A stretch of 60,590 nucleotides of DNA from Maricaulis sp. (GCF_030149235.1 NZ_JASBRW010000072.1:1-60590), one strand, 5' to 3'. Positions 1 through 10,452 are shown, counted from the first letter of the stretch. A program made the numbers and translations. The notes: generated from the letters alone by a model not told the origin.

Positions 1-10
1 AAAGACTTAA

Positions 11-964
<954 letters not shown>

Positions 965-997
965 GCAGACTGGACGGCCCGCCTCGCATCGCTATAT

Positions 998-1013
998 GTG
1001 AGTACATGCTCAC
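998..1013. promoter_or_regulatory. Operator copy 1, overlapping the tetR start codon
   Basis: The perfect dyad GTGAGTACATGCTCAC has arms GTGAG and CTCAC around a 6-base spacer. It overlaps the ATG of the TetR-family gene. The same dyad occurs twice before the aldo/keto reductase gene (1796-1835). Autorepression is inferred from this arrangement. Confidence 0.75.
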
Positions 1014-1575
1014 CCGTCCGGCGACCACGAAAGAAAAGCTCATGCGCACGGCGATGGATATCGTCGCCGGCGACGGCTTCGCTGCGGCCACAACGGCGCA
1101 TATCGCCGAGCGGGCGGGTTTTGCCGAGGGCACGCTCTATCGCCATTTCAAGTCCAAGGACGAGCTGCTGATTGCCGCCTACCGGCAATTGAAGGCCGAT
1201 GTCTTCGACCGCGTCAGCGCTGAAACCGGCAATGCCACCGATCCCAAGGCCCGCCTTGCGGCCCTGTGGCGCGACATGTGGACGGTTTATGCCGCCGACA
1301 TGTCCGCCTTCATCTTCGGCCAGCGCTTTGCCGAAAGCGCCCTGTCCAAGGCTGAGGGCGGCGCTGCCCACGAGCGCATGATCGGACATATCCGGGGTAT
1401 TATCGAGGACGGCCAGAAAGCGGGCCTTGTACGCCAAGCCCCGCCAGAAACGCTGGTGGCGTTCTTCTTCCCGCCTTTGGTGGCGATGTTGAAACAGCGG
1501 GTTCAGGGCCGGGCCTGGAGCGAGGCAGAGATTGAAGCCGCGATCGAGATGGCCTGGGCGAGCTGGACGGGGTAG
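1006..1575 (+). CDS. TetR/AcrR family transcriptional regulator
   Basis: A DNA-binding repressor-type protein of 189 residues, usual for TetR/AcrR. The N-terminal helix-turn-helix spans about residues 8-55 and contains the typical ATTAHIAERAGFAEGTLYRH pattern. The C-terminal half is the variable ligand-binding and dimerisation part. The start codon lies inside a GTGAG-N6-CTCAC dyad that recurs before the downstream aldo/keto reductase. The simplest reading is a repressor that controls itself and that enzyme. The ligand is unknown. An in-frame start further upstream was not found. Confidence 0.92.
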   Translation: MLTRPATTKEKLMRTAMDIVAGDGFAAATTAHIAERAGFAEGTLYRHFKSKDELLIAAYRQLKADVFDRVSAETGNATDPKARLAALWRDMWTVYAADMSAFIFGQRFAESALSKAEGGAAHERMIGHIRGIIEDGQKAGLVRQAPPETLVAFFFPPLVAMLKQRVQGRAWSEAEIEAAIEMAWASWTG

Positions 1576-1608
1576 CGGGGTCACCCCCCAAATCTACTCA
1601 ACGTATTT

Positions 1609-1722
1609 CCCCGACTTCATGTCGGGGCCTGGCGTTATCCCGGCGTGGATGACTCTCGGCGCTGTCAGCGCTTGGAGTCATCGGCGTCTTCGTCTCCACC
1701 AGGCCCCGGAATAATTCCGGGG
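1609..1722. repeat. Compound palindromic intergenic element
   Basis: Four self-complementary parts are nested here. CCCCGAC/GTCGGGG form a hairpin at 1609-1627. CGGGGCCTGG (1623-1632) pairs with CCAGGCCCCG (1699-1708). Inside that, GATGACTC (1648-1655) pairs with GAGTCATC (1675-1682). CCCCGGAAT/ATTCCGGGG form a second hairpin at 1704-1722. The element fills most of the gap between tetR and the aldo/keto reductase gene. It could be a REP-like repeat or a structured terminator. Copy number in the genome cannot be seen from here. Confidence 0.7.
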
Positions 1723-1795
1723 GAAAATGGGGTGGGATATCAACACATACCCCCCTCATCCCGTACCGCGTAAAAATTTTCACCGCCCCTCTTGT

Positions 1796-1835
1796 ATTGT
1801 GAGCAAATACTCACAATATGTGAGTGAACGCTCAC
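1796..1835. promoter_or_regulatory. Tandem operator copies 2 and 3 upstream of the aldo/keto reductase
   Basis: Two GTGAG-N6-CTCAC dyads stand side by side. The first, at 1796-1817, has extended 8-base arms ATTGTGAG/CTCACAAT. The second is GTGAGTGAACGCTCAC at 1820-1835. Their centres are 21 bases apart, about two helical turns, so both would face the same side of the DNA. The motif matches the one at the tetR start. Confidence 0.78.
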
Positions 1836-1875
1836 AACAGCGCTTTGCAGCAACCCAGATCTGAAGGGACACATC

Positions 1876-2868
1876 ATGCTGACACGCGAAATTGGACATT
1901 CCGGGATTTTCGTAAACGCCATCGGGCTGGGCTGTATGGGCCTGTCCGAGTTTTACGGACCCGCGACCGACAAGACCGACGCCATCAAGCTCCTGCACAC
2001 CGCCATCGAGGGCGGGGTCAATCATTTCGACACCGCCGAAATGTACGGCATGGGCGCCAATGAGCGGCTCCTGGGCGAAGCCTTTGAGGGCAAGCGCGAC
2101 GAGGTGGTGATCGCCACCAAATGGGGCCCGACCCGCGATTTCGAGACCGGGGCCTTTACCGGCATTGACGGCTCCGAGGCGAATATGCGCCGCGCCGTCG
2201 AGAACTCGCTGAAATTCCTGCGCACCGACCATATCGACCTCTACTACATGCACCGCATGGACCAGAGCCGGCCGATCGAGGAGACGGTCGGCGCCATGGC
2301 CAAGCTGGTCGAGGAAGGCAAGGTCCGCGCGATCGGACTGTCTGAAGCCTCGGCGGATACCCTGCGCCGCGCCAATGCCGAGCACCCGATCGCGGCGCTG
2401 CAGTCGGAATACTCCATCTTCAGCCGCGATATCGAGGATGGCCCGCTCAAGGCGCTGGAGGAGATCGGCGGCTCGCTGGTGGCCTATTCCCCACTCGGCC
2501 GCGGCATGCTCACCGGCCGTTATTCGCGCGAAAACAAGCCGGGCGAGATGGACTTCCGCTCCGGAGACTACTTGCCACGCTGGGCCGAGGGGGCGTTTGA
2601 AGCAAATCTCGCCCTGGTCGAGGAGATCACCGCCATCGCCGAGGCCCACAAGGTCAATGCCGCCCAGGTGGCGCTCGCCTGGGTGCTGGGGCGCGGTGAA
2701 AACATCCTGAGCATTCCGGGGACGACCAAGGCGGCCAATCTCGCCATCAATCTCGGCGCGGCCGATGTCACCCTGAGTACCGAGGACATGGCGCGCCTCG
2801 AGCCGCTGGCCGACAAGGTCCAGGGACTGCGCTATGCCGAAGCGCAGATGGCCTCGATCAACGCCTGA
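1876..2868 (+). CDS. Aldo/keto reductase
   Basis: NAD(P)H-dependent oxidoreductase of the aldo/keto reductase TIM-barrel family, 330 residues. The catalytic tetrad is visible as Asp52 and Tyr57 (FDTAEMYG), Lys82 (TKWG) and His126 (YYMHRMD). The C-terminal half carries the cofactor-binding SIPGTTK segment. An AAGGGA ribosome site precedes the ATG. It probably answers to the upstream TetR regulator through the tandem operators at 1796-1835, which suggests a role in reducing reactive carbonyls or quinones that the regulator senses. The substrate is not evident from sequence. Confidence 0.93.
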   Translation: MLTREIGHSGIFVNAIGLGCMGLSEFYGPATDKTDAIKLLHTAIEGGVNHFDTAEMYGMGANERLLGEAFEGKRDEVVIATKWGPTRDFETGAFTGIDGSEANMRRAVENSLKFLRTDHIDLYYMHRMDQSRPIEETVGAMAKLVEEGKVRAIGLSEASADTLRRANAEHPIAALQSEYSIFSRDIEDGPLKALEEIGGSLVAYSPLGRGMLTGRYSRENKPGEMDFRSGDYLPRWAEGAFEANLALVEEITAIAEAHKVNAAQVALAWVLGRGENILSIPGTTKAANLAINLGAADVTLSTEDMARLEPLADKVQGLRYAEAQMASINA

Positions 2869-2887
2869 CTTCCCCACAGTTGTGATA

Positions 2888-2913
2888 CGGCGGCGCTTTT
2901 ACGGGCGCCGCCG
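2888..2913. terminator. GC-rich stem-loop after the aldo/keto reductase
   Basis: CGGCGGCGC (2888-2896) and GCGCCGCCG (2905-2913) form a perfect 9-bp stem with an 8-base loop, 19 bases after the stop codon. No T-tract follows, so intrinsic termination is uncertain. Confidence 0.4.
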
Positions 2914-2985
2914 CGCCTTACCCCTCGCGCGCCGGGCGCTTTTGACTAGACTGCGCTTCAACGACTCAGCGGCAGGAGCGCGGCA

Positions 2986-3879
2986 ATGGATTGGGACAAG
3001 CTGAAAACCTTTCACGCCGCCGCGCAGGCCGGCTCACTGACCAAGGCGGCAGAGCGTCTGGGCCTGTCCCAATCGGCGGTCAGCCGCCAGATTGCGGCGC
3101 TTGAAGATGATCTTGGCATAACCCTGTTTCATCGCCATGCCCGCGGCCTGATCCCGACCGAGCCGGGCAATCTGCTCAATGAGGCCGCGCACGAGATCGC
3201 GGCCAAGGTCGCACTGGCCGAAGCCAAGGTGCAGGACGCGCGTGATGAACCGTCCGGCGAGCTCAAGGTCACCGCCCCCACTGCACTCGGCTCGATGTGG
3301 CTGGCCGCACGCCTGCCGGAATTCCAGGCGCAATACCCGGCGATCCGTATTCGCCTGATGCTGGATGATCACGAGCTCGACCTGGCCGGTCTGGAGGCCG
3401 AGGTCGGGATCCGCCCCTGGCCCTCGACCCAGAATGATCTGGTGCAACGCAAATTGCTCGGCGTGCGCCAGCACCTCTATGCCAGCCAGGACTATATCGC
3501 CCGGCGCGGCGGGCCGAGGAGCGCGGAAGATCTGGATAATCACGCCATCATCTATTACGGCCCGCCGCAACTGGCGCCGATCCCGGGGCTGGACTGGGCC
3601 GCGCGGATAGGCCGACCGGACGGCGCCGAGCCTCGCCCGGCGGTGATCGAGGTCAACACGATTTACGGGGTCACCAAGACGGTGCAGGCCGGCATGGGCA
3701 TTGCCGCCCTGCCCGACTATGTGGCGCGCGAAAACCCCAACCTGGTCCGGGTCCTGCCGGACCTACAGGGGCCTGATTTCGAGGTCTTCTTCGTCTATCC
3801 GAGCGAGCTGCGCGGATCGCGCCGCATCATCGCCTTCCGCGATTTCCTGATCGAACAGGCGCGGCGCTGGGAAAGCTAG
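2986..3879 (+). CDS. LysR-family transcriptional regulator
   Basis: A 297-residue LysR-type regulator. The winged helix-turn-helix covers about residues 1-60 ([20 protein letters not shown] pattern), followed by a linker helix and a periplasmic-binding-protein-like effector domain from about residue 90. GGCAGGAG precedes the ATG. Its stop codon shares the tetranucleotide CTAG with the stop codon of the convergent chemoreceptor gene. No divergent neighbour, the usual LysR target, is present, so the regulated gene is unknown. Confidence 0.92.
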   Translation: MDWDKLKTFHAAAQAGSLTKAAERLGLSQSAVSRQIAALEDDLGITLFHRHARGLIPTEPGNLLNEAAHEIAAKVALAEAKVQDARDEPSGELKVTAPTALGSMWLAARLPEFQAQYPAIRIRLMLDDHELDLAGLEAEVGIRPWPSTQNDLVQRKLLGVRQHLYASQDYIARRGGPRSAEDLDNHAIIYYGPPQLAPIPGLDWAARIGRPDGAEPRPAVIEVNTIYGVTKTVQAGMGIAALPDYVARENPNLVRVLPDLQGPDFEVFFVYPSELRGSRRIIAFRDFLIEQARRWES

Positions 3880-5273
3880 CTGCGGGCGCGGCTGGCGATC
3901 AGGGTCTCGAGCAGGCGGACGACCGTTTCAGACTGCAATTCCATCGCGTCGACGGCGTTTTCTGCGCCATCCTTGTCGCCGGCATTGCAGCACTCGATGG
4001 CCTGCGCCGCGAGACGGTGGAATTCGGCATGCGGTTGTTCCAGTGCCTTGAAATTCTCGTCTGACTGCAGGCTCTCATCACTGACGCTGTAATACCAATT
4101 GCCGAGACGGCAGCCCTGATGGTTCGAGACCTGGTCCTTTTCGAACGCATTGCGCCCGACGAGCATTTCCGACAGTTTCTTCTTACACAGCAAGTGGTCG
4201 GACTTGGCGCGGTAAAGCACATAATCGTGGATTTCGCGGGCATCGAATTCGGAGAAGGCCTCATCGACCAGTGATTCGCTTTCCGCGACGGCTTCTATCA
4301 CCGCCTCGATCCGGCCGCGCGCCTTGGTCGCTGACTTGGTGACCTCGGTCACACCGCGGGCCAGCTCGCCGGTGGCCTGGGACTGCTCATTCATGAGACG
4401 GGCAATCTCGGAGACGAGATGGGCGCTTTCCTCAACCAGGCCGACGCCGGTCTTGACGCTCGCCGTGGCGCGCTCGGTCGCCTGGATGCCGCTTTCGATC
4501 GAGGTCATCGATCCCCGCACGGCGCCGATAATACCGCTGACTTCGCCTTGCAGGTTGTCGATCCGGTCACGGATATCACCCGTGGCCTTCTCGGTCTGGC
4601 CCGACAGGGCCTTGACCTCTTCCGCAACGACCGAGAAACCCCGCCCGGCTTCACCCGCACGCGCCGCCTCGATGGTGGCGTTGAGGGCGAGAAGATTGGT
4701 CTGGCCGGCAATTTCGGCGATGGTGTCGACAATCTGGGTGATCTGAGCGGAGGCCGCCTCCAGGCGTTCAACCCGGCCCATTATGCTCTGATAGGCCGTA
4801 TCGATCTCGCCCATTTGATGGGAGGACTGGGCCACTTCATCGAGGCCGGTATTGGTCGCCGTCACACATTCGGTGAGATTGCCAGCAGACGTACCGGCAA
4901 AGCTGGAGATCTGCTGGATCGAAGCATCGAGCTGCTCGATGGCGGCCGCCATGGTCTGGCTCTGACTGGCGACACCCCGGATATCCCCGGTCACCCGGGC
5001 CGTTGCGGCCATGGCCGAACTGGCATGCATGGAAAAGCCTACAGACCGGTGCAGGGACAGCTCGTCGCGGCCGGCTATCATGCCAATCAGACGGGCCAGC
5101 GGGCCGGCCAGGTCTTCCGGCACATCTGGAAGCCCGGTGAGCTCCCCATCCGCCAATCGATCCAGCGTGCTGGCCAGCGACTGCACCCACTCCGGATCAT
5201 GATCCGCTGCGGTCACAGGCAGGTCTGTTTCGTCGTCTTCAAAAGCATTGCGGCGGAGGAGTGCATTCAGCAT
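3876..5273 (-). CDS. Soluble methyl-accepting chemotaxis protein with C-terminal CZB domain
   Basis: A chemoreceptor-type signalling protein of 465 residues from the ATG at 5273, chosen for its AAGGA ribosome site. The open frame extends upstream to a GTG at 5312. No membrane helix or periplasmic domain is visible, so it should be cytoplasmic. The central part holds the conserved receptor hairpin ([20 protein letters not shown]), which contacts CheA and CheW. The C-terminal 130 residues resemble the CZB chemoreceptor zinc-binding domain, with [10 protein letters not shown] and further spaced His residues. CZB domains are known to bind zinc and to sense oxidants or zinc. No che genes lie nearby. 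Confidence 0.9.
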   Translation of the reverse strand: MLNALLRRNAFEDDETDLPVTAADHDPEWVQSLASTLDRLADGELTGLPDVPEDLAGPLARLIGMIAGRDELSLHRSVGFSMHASSAMAATARVTGDIRGVASQSQTMAAAIEQLDASIQQISSFAGTSAGNLTECVTATNTGLDEVAQSSHQMGEIDTAYQSIMGRVERLEAASAQITQIVDTIAEIAGQTNLLALNATIEAARAGEAGRGFSVVAEEVKALSGQTEKATGDIRDRIDNLQGEVSGIIGAVRGSMTSIESGIQATERATASVKTGVGLVEESAHLVSEIARLMNEQSQATGELARGVTEVTKSATKARGRIEAVIEAVAESESLVDEAFSEFDAREIHDYVLYRAKSDHLLCKKKLSEMLVGRNAFEKDQVSNHQGCRLGNWYYSVSDESLQSDENFKALEQPHAEFHRLAAQAIECCNAGDKDGAENAVDAMELQSETVVRLLETLIASRARS

Positions 5274-5473
5274 AGGCGAATTCCTTAGTCTCTTGAGAGA
5301 CCTGCCCTGCACTCGGTTAATTAAGGGTAATAATTTTGTGGCGAAACCAAACGCTCCAAGCCCGCTTCACGCATGTATTTGGACCTGGTCACTGCATTTT
5401 CGCATAACGGGATTGCGGACACGTCTCTTCTTCCGGGCCGGGTTCTGCGTCATATACGCGTCATCGAAGGCGG

Positions 5474-5498
5474 CGAACACCGCTGTGTACCTCGAGTT
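5474..5498 (+). promoter_or_regulatory. EcfG-like general stress promoter candidate
   Basis: CGAAC (5474-5478), a 16-base spacer, then AGTT (5495-5498). The alphaproteobacterial general-stress sigma factor EcfG/SigT recognises GGAAC-N16/17-CGTT, so each element differs by one base. The predicted start, about 5503-5506, falls at the first stem of the small RNA candidate downstream. Confidence 0.45.
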
Positions 5499-5502
5499 TT
5501 GA

Positions 5503-5588
5503 AGCATACCCGTCTCCTCCCCTTCAGGTATGCCTATCTGGCGCCGGATCCTCTCCTCCCCTTTAGGATCCGGCGCCAATTTCTTTTC
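5503..5588 (+). ncRNA. Small RNA candidate with twin CUCCUCCCC loops (cuckoo/CcsR type)
   Basis: Two hairpins stand in tandem. Stem 1 is GCATACC (5504-5510) with GGTATGC (5527-5533). Stem 2 is a perfect 13-bp stem, 5539-5551 with 5566-5578. Their loops are almost identical, TCTCCTCCCCTTCA (5513-5526) and TCTCCTCCCCTTTA (5552-5565). The second stem is followed by ATTTCTTTTC, as in an intrinsic terminator. The alphaproteobacterial cuckoo RNAs, such as CcsR1-4 of Rhodobacter, are short stress-induced RNAs with two stem-loops that expose CCUCCUCCC, an anti-Shine-Dalgarno-like motif. The architecture here matches. The 5' end is inferred from the EcfG-like promoter. Confidence 0.72.
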
Positions 5589-5605
5589 AGACGCATAAAG
5601 AAGAA

Positions 5606-5635
5606 CCCCGGCTCGAAGGCCGGGGCTTTTTCTTT
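5606..5635. terminator. Bidirectional intrinsic terminator after dps
   Basis: CCCCGGC (5606-5612) and GCCGGGG (5619-5625) form a 7-bp stem followed by a T-rich run on the + strand (5627-5635). The minus strand also reads into T-rich DNA (TTCTTCTTTATG). It can end dps transcription from the right and act as a second stop for the small RNA from the left. Confidence 0.8.
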
Positions 5636-5667
5636 GGCGGTCTCGTGCCGGTCAGTCCCCCCCTGAA

Positions 5668-6135
5668 CTAGCCCAGGGTCGAGCGCAGCATCCAGGCGGT
5701 TTTCTCGTGAATGGTCAGGCGCGGGGTCAGGACATCTGCGGTCGCCTCATCGCCATTCTCACCGGCCAGGTCCAGTGCCTTGCGGATCGTGCCGACCACC
5801 TGTTCGTGACCGACCAGAAGATCGGCCACCATGTCATTGGCCTCGCTCTTGTCGGCCGCCGGCGACAGGGTCGCAGACGCCGCCATGGCGTCATAGGAGG
5901 CCGGCGCCTTGACGCCCAGAGCCCGGATACGCTCGGCAATCTCGTCGGTCGCCGTCCACAGCTCTGTATACTGGGTCTCGAACAGCGTATGCAGGTCATG
6001 GAAACGCGGTCCGGTGACATTCCAGTGATAGGCGTGCGTCTTGAAATAAAGCGCATAGGTGTCGGCGAGAACCGCGGTCACGGCAGCCGCCATATCGGTC
6101 CGCTGGTTTTCGGTAAGGCCCATATTGAAGCTCAT
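5668..6135 (-). CDS. dps: Dps-family ferritin-like DNA-protection protein
   Basis: Forms dodecameric shells that oxidise and store iron and protect DNA in starvation and oxidative stress. The product is 155 residues from the ATG at 6135, which has GAGGAG eight bases before it; an in-frame ATG at 6165 lacks this. The intersubunit ferroxidase residues are visible: His in THAYHWNVTG, then Asp and Glu in the DEIAERI helix region. A dyad at 6185-6207 overlaps a likely TATAAT -10 element. The neighbouring stress-type small RNA candidate fits a stress setting. Confidence 0.93.
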   Translation of the reverse strand: MSFNMGLTENQRTDMAAAVTAVLADTYALYFKTHAYHWNVTGPRFHDLHTLFETQYTELWTATDEIAERIRALGVKAPASYDAMAASATLSPAADKSEANDMVADLLVGHEQVVGTIRKALDLAGENGDEATADVLTPRLTIHEKTAWMLRSTLG

Positions 6136-6184
6136 CGCTGTCTCCTCTGCATGTTTCCGGGGCAACCGGAGTTTCTGTAGGGGA

Positions 6185-6207
6185 TTATAGCGACAGGTAT
6201 GCTATAA
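6185..6207 (-). promoter_or_regulatory. Dyad and -10 element upstream of dps
   Basis: TTATAGC (6185-6191) and GCTATAA (6201-6207) form an inverted repeat with a 9-base spacer. Read on the minus strand, the left arm includes TATAAT, a good -10 element for dps. The ATAG...CTAT ends recall OxyR half-sites, but the inner spacing is 11 rather than 7, so OxyR binding is not claimed. Confidence 0.5.
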
Positions 6208-6250
6208 ACCAAACAAGTCTTATTTCTCGGAGCAATTGATTTTACCGATA

Positions 6251-7492
<1,242 letters not shown>

Positions 7493-7566
7493 CTAGTCCC
7501 GCGGGCACACTGGAGCAATCACAGCCCGCACGGCTGATTGTCGCGGCCTGCCAGTCCAGAATATAA

Positions 7567-7596
7567 CTTGCATTGCAATATATCATGCATTACAAG
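7567..7596. promoter_or_regulatory. Imperfect dyad upstream of the PadR gene
   Basis: CTTGCATTGCAA (7567-7578) and ATGCATTACAAG (7585-7596) are inverted relative to each other, with 9 of 12 positions matching and a 6-base spacer. The dyad ends three bases before the PadR start. An autoregulatory operator is the natural reading but is inferred. Confidence 0.5.
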
Positions 7597-7598
7597 AC

Positions 7599-7940
7599 AT
7601 GATCATGAATATCGACAGCTGGAAATCCCAATTGAGAAAAGGCGCAGCGGAGCTGGCCGTTCTCGCCATGCTCGATCAGACGCCAAGCTCGGGTATCGCC
7701 CTGGTCAAGCGGGTCGAGCCCCACCCGCATATCGGCCTGTCCGGCGGCGCCCTCTACCCCCTGCTCAACCGGCTCGAACGCGAGGGCAAGATCGCTGGCC
7801 GCTGGTCCAGCGAGACCGTGGGGCGGCCGGAGAAGTCCTATGAGGTCACCGAGGACGGCAAGGCCTGGCTCGCCGCCATGCGCGCAGCGCGCGCCTTGTT
7901 CGACCAAGACATGAACGCAATCCTGGAGGCGCAGGCATGA
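7599..7940 (+). CDS. PadR-family transcriptional regulator
   Basis: A 113-residue winged-helix regulator. The PadR pattern is clear from the N-terminus: a helix with LRKGAAELAVLAMLD, a turn with SGIALVKRV, then GGALYPLLNRLEREGKI and the wing with SYEVTEDGKAWL. An in-frame ATG at 7605 is also possible. Its last four bases (ATGA) overlap the start of the downstream membrane protein, so the two are translationally coupled. PadR plus a HAAS-type membrane protein is a recurrent pair in bacteria. A dyad lies just upstream. Confidence 0.92.
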   Translation: MIMNIDSWKSQLRKGAAELAVLAMLDQTPSSGIALVKRVEPHPHIGLSGGALYPLLNRLEREGKIAGRWSSETVGRPEKSYEVTEDGKAWLAAMRAARALFDQDMNAILEAQA

Positions 7941-8509
7941 GCACCGATCCGCGCATTGAAAACTTTTGCGACGCCCTGGAGCAGAACCTGACCCGTCTCG
8001 GCGTCGAGCATCCGGGCGATATCGTCTCCGAGATCCGCTCTCACCTGCTCGCCGCTGCAGATGCCGGCACGCTTGAGAGCACGCTCAACGAGATGGGCAG
8101 CGCGGCGGATTATGCCCGCCAGTTCCGTGACGCGCTGCGTATCGAGGACGCCTATATCCGCTCCGGCCCGAAGCACACGGTGGCGACCCTGATCCTCTTG
8201 TCCGCGCATCGCCTCGTCGCCGCGATCGGTCTGTTTTTCACCGGAATCTTCTATCTCACCGCGCTCTCGGTTCTGGTGACGATCGGTTTCGAGATTTTCG
8301 ATCCATCCTCCACCGGCCTGTTCACATCGGAGGAAGGCGGATTCTTTCTCGGCACGATCGCCGGCGCCCCCCACGCCTACACCGAACATCTCGGCGGCTT
8401 CTACATCCCCGTCGCTGCTGCCATGGCGATGGGTTTTTACCTTGCCGGTGGCGCTATTGCCCGCCTCGCCCTGCGCATGATGCGCAAGAAACCCAGCCGT
8501 CAGACCTGA
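7937..8509 (+). CDS. Membrane protein with N-terminal HAAS-like domain
   Basis: A 190-residue protein encoded in a 4-base overlap with the PadR gene. Residues 1-75 are a helical soluble segment (RIENFCDALEQNLTRL...HLLAAADAG) that resembles the HAAS/DUF1700 domain commonly paired with PadR regulators. Two or three hydrophobic segments follow, at about 80-115 and 150-175, and the C-terminus is basic. The protein is inferred to be an inner-membrane partner regulated by the PadR protein. Its biochemical activity is unknown. Confidence 0.8.
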   Translation: MSTDPRIENFCDALEQNLTRLGVEHPGDIVSEIRSHLLAAADAGTLESTLNEMGSAADYARQFRDALRIEDAYIRSGPKHTVATLILLSAHRLVAAIGLFFTGIFYLTALSVLVTIGFEIFDPSSTGLFTSEEGGFFLGTIAGAPHAYTEHLGGFYIPVAAAMAMGFYLAGGAIARLALRMMRKKPSRQT

Positions 8510-8538
8510 CCACGCCCATCCGTCTTGAGGGAGAACCA

Positions 8539-10452
8539 ATGATACGCCATCTGATCGCGGCCTGCGCCGCCCTCGCCCTGCCCCTGTGCGCTGCCCAGGC
8601 CCAGGACGACGCGCCTCCCAGCCCTCTGCTTGAAGCCCACCAAAGCGGCCTCGACCCTGCCGACATCGCGCTCTTCTTCGACAGTGCTGTGGCCACCAAC
8701 CTGGCCGAGAATGATATCCCCGGCTTGGTCGTGACCGTCGTGCAGAATGGCGAGCTGGTCTTCGCCAGGGGGTATGGTCATGCCGATGCTGCCCAGACCC
8801 GCCCGGTCGACCCGGCCACCACCCTGTTCCGTCCTGGCTCGGTCTCCAAATTACTGACCTGGACCGCCGTCATGCAGCTGGTCGAACGCGGACAGCTGGA
8901 CCTGAATGCGGACGTCAACACCTATCTCGACGGCACCGGTATCGAGATCCCTGAAGCCTTTGGCGGCCCGGTGACCATGGCCCATATCCTCGCCCATACC
9001 GGTGGCTTTGAAGACGGGGCTGTCGGCTTCCTGTTCGCGGACGAGGCCGAGGACCTGCGCCCGCTTGGCGAGGTCATGCTGGAACACCAGCCCGCGCGGG
9101 TGCGTCCAGCGGGCTATGCGGCCAGCTATTCCAACTGGGCGACCAGCCTGGCCGGCGTCATCATCGCCAATATCTCCGGCACAGATTTCGAGACCTATAT
9201 AGACCAGAATATCCTTGAACCGCTGGCCATGACCCAGTCGAGCTTCCGCGAACCCCTGCCGGGTGACATCGCCGCCGACATGTCCGAGGGCATGATGCGC
9301 GAGAACGGCGAAACCCTGGACCAAGGCTTCGAATACATCGCCAACTTCGGTCCGGCCGGCGCCCTGTCTGCCTCCGGCACGGATATGGCGCGCTTCATGC
9401 TGGCCCACCTCAATGGCGGCGAGCTCGACGGCGAGCGCATCCTGTCGGCGGAAACGGCCGCGCTGATGCACAGCCAGCTCTACACCATGCACCCGGGCCT
9501 GCCGGGCATGGCGCACGGCTTCTTCGAGCAGGAATATAACGGTCAGCGCGTGATCTCCCACGGCGGCGACACGCTCTGGTTCCATTCCAACCTCGTGCTG
9601 GTCCCGGATCATGATCTCGGCGTCTACATCTCCACCAATGGCGCCGAAGGTGCGGCATTGCGCGGCGATGTCTTCGAAGCCTTCATGGACACCTTCTACC
9701 CGGGCGAGGCCGTCGAGCTTTTGACCCCGGAGGTCGGCACGGACCTGAGCGAATATGCCGGCATCTACCGCTTCAATCGCCATTCCTATACGACACTGGA
9801 GAAGATCACGGCGGCTGGCGGTGGGCTCACCATATCGGCCAGCGAAGATGGGGCGCTCCTTGTCAGCTCCGAGGCCGGTACAAGGCGCTATGTCGCGCTC
9901 GGCGACGATGTGTTCCGCAGCTATGACAGTGAAGCCCGCATCGCCTTCATGCGCGACGAAACCGGTGCCGTAACGCACTATGTGCCGTGGAATGCCCCGA
10001 TCTTCGCGGCCTATCGCGTTTCGCCGATGGAGACGCTGAACACGCAATTGCTGATCCTCGGCCCGGCCTTGCTGATCTTTCTCAATCTGGTAGCCGGTAC
10101 GCTGGTGCACTGGCGGCGGGTGTTCGCCATGAACGGTATGCAAAAACTGGCGCGACTGAATGTCTTCGCCCTCGGCGCGACCCAGCTGATCTTCGTTGGT
10201 GGACTGGCGGTGGTGCTGTCCAGCGCCGGTACCGAAATTGTTTTCGGCTGGCCTCCGGCCCTGACGACGCTGCTCGCCTTCCCGGTGATCGGAGCGGTTT
10301 TGACCCTGACGGGGGCGGTCCTGGCCTTCCGCCTGTGGAGCCGCGGTGATGGCAGCGTGCTCGCACGGCTGCGCTATTCCGCAGTGATCCTGTTTTCCAC
10401 CGGCTATCTGGCGGTCCTGAACTACTGGAACCTGCTTGGCTGGAAGTTCTGA
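8539..10452 (+). CDS. Exported serine hydrolase of the beta-lactamase/D-Ala-D-Ala-peptidase family with C-terminal membrane helices
   Basis: A 637-residue protein with a signal peptide (about residues 1-22, cleavage after AQA). The class C/penicillin-binding-like catalytic domain shows SVSK at 101-104 (nucleophile Ser and base Lys), YSN at 197-199 and an HGG motif near 337 in place of KTG. This pattern is typical of esterase-like and peptidase-like members as well as of AmpC relatives, so substrate cannot be inferred. The C-terminal 140 residues contain about four hydrophobic helices, which would hold the periplasmic domain at the inner membrane. It begins 29 bases after the HAAS-like gene and may belong to the PadR unit. 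Confidence 0.88.
   Translation: MIRHLIAACAALALPLCAAQAQDDAPPSPLLEAHQSGLDPADIALFFDSAVATNLAENDIPGLVVTVVQNGELVFARGYGHADAAQTRPVDPATTLFRPGSVSKLLTWTAVMQLVERGQLDLNADVNTYLDGTGIEIPEAFGGPVTMAHILAHTGGFEDGAVGFLFADEAEDLRPLGEVMLEHQPARVRPAGYAASYSNWATSLAGVIIANISGTDFETYIDQNILEPLAMTQSSFREPLPGDIAADMSEGMMRENGETLDQGFEYIANFGPAGALSASGTDMARFMLAHLNGGELDGERILSAETAALMHSQLYTMHPGLPGMAHGFFEQEYNGQRVISHGGDTLWFHSNLVLVPDHDLGVYISTNGAEGAALRGDVFEAFMDTFYPGEAVELLTPEVGTDLSEYAGIYRFNRHSYTTLEKITAAGGGLTISASEDGALLVSSEAGTRRYVALGDDVFRSYDSEARIAFMRDETGAVTHYVPWNAPIFAAYRVSPMETLNTQLLILGPALLIFLNLVAGTLVHWRRVFAMNGMQKLARLNVFALGATQLIFVGGLAVVLSSAGTEIVFGWPPALTTLLAFPVIGAVLTLTGAVLAFRLWSRGDGSVLARLRYSAVILFSTGYLAVLNYWNLLGWKF

Noticed and set aside
5373-5666. 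97-residue + strand open frame across the region between the chemoreceptor and dps
   Set aside because: It runs through both hairpins and the terminator, lacks a ribosome site, and its sequence has no protein-like pattern; the small RNA explains the region better.
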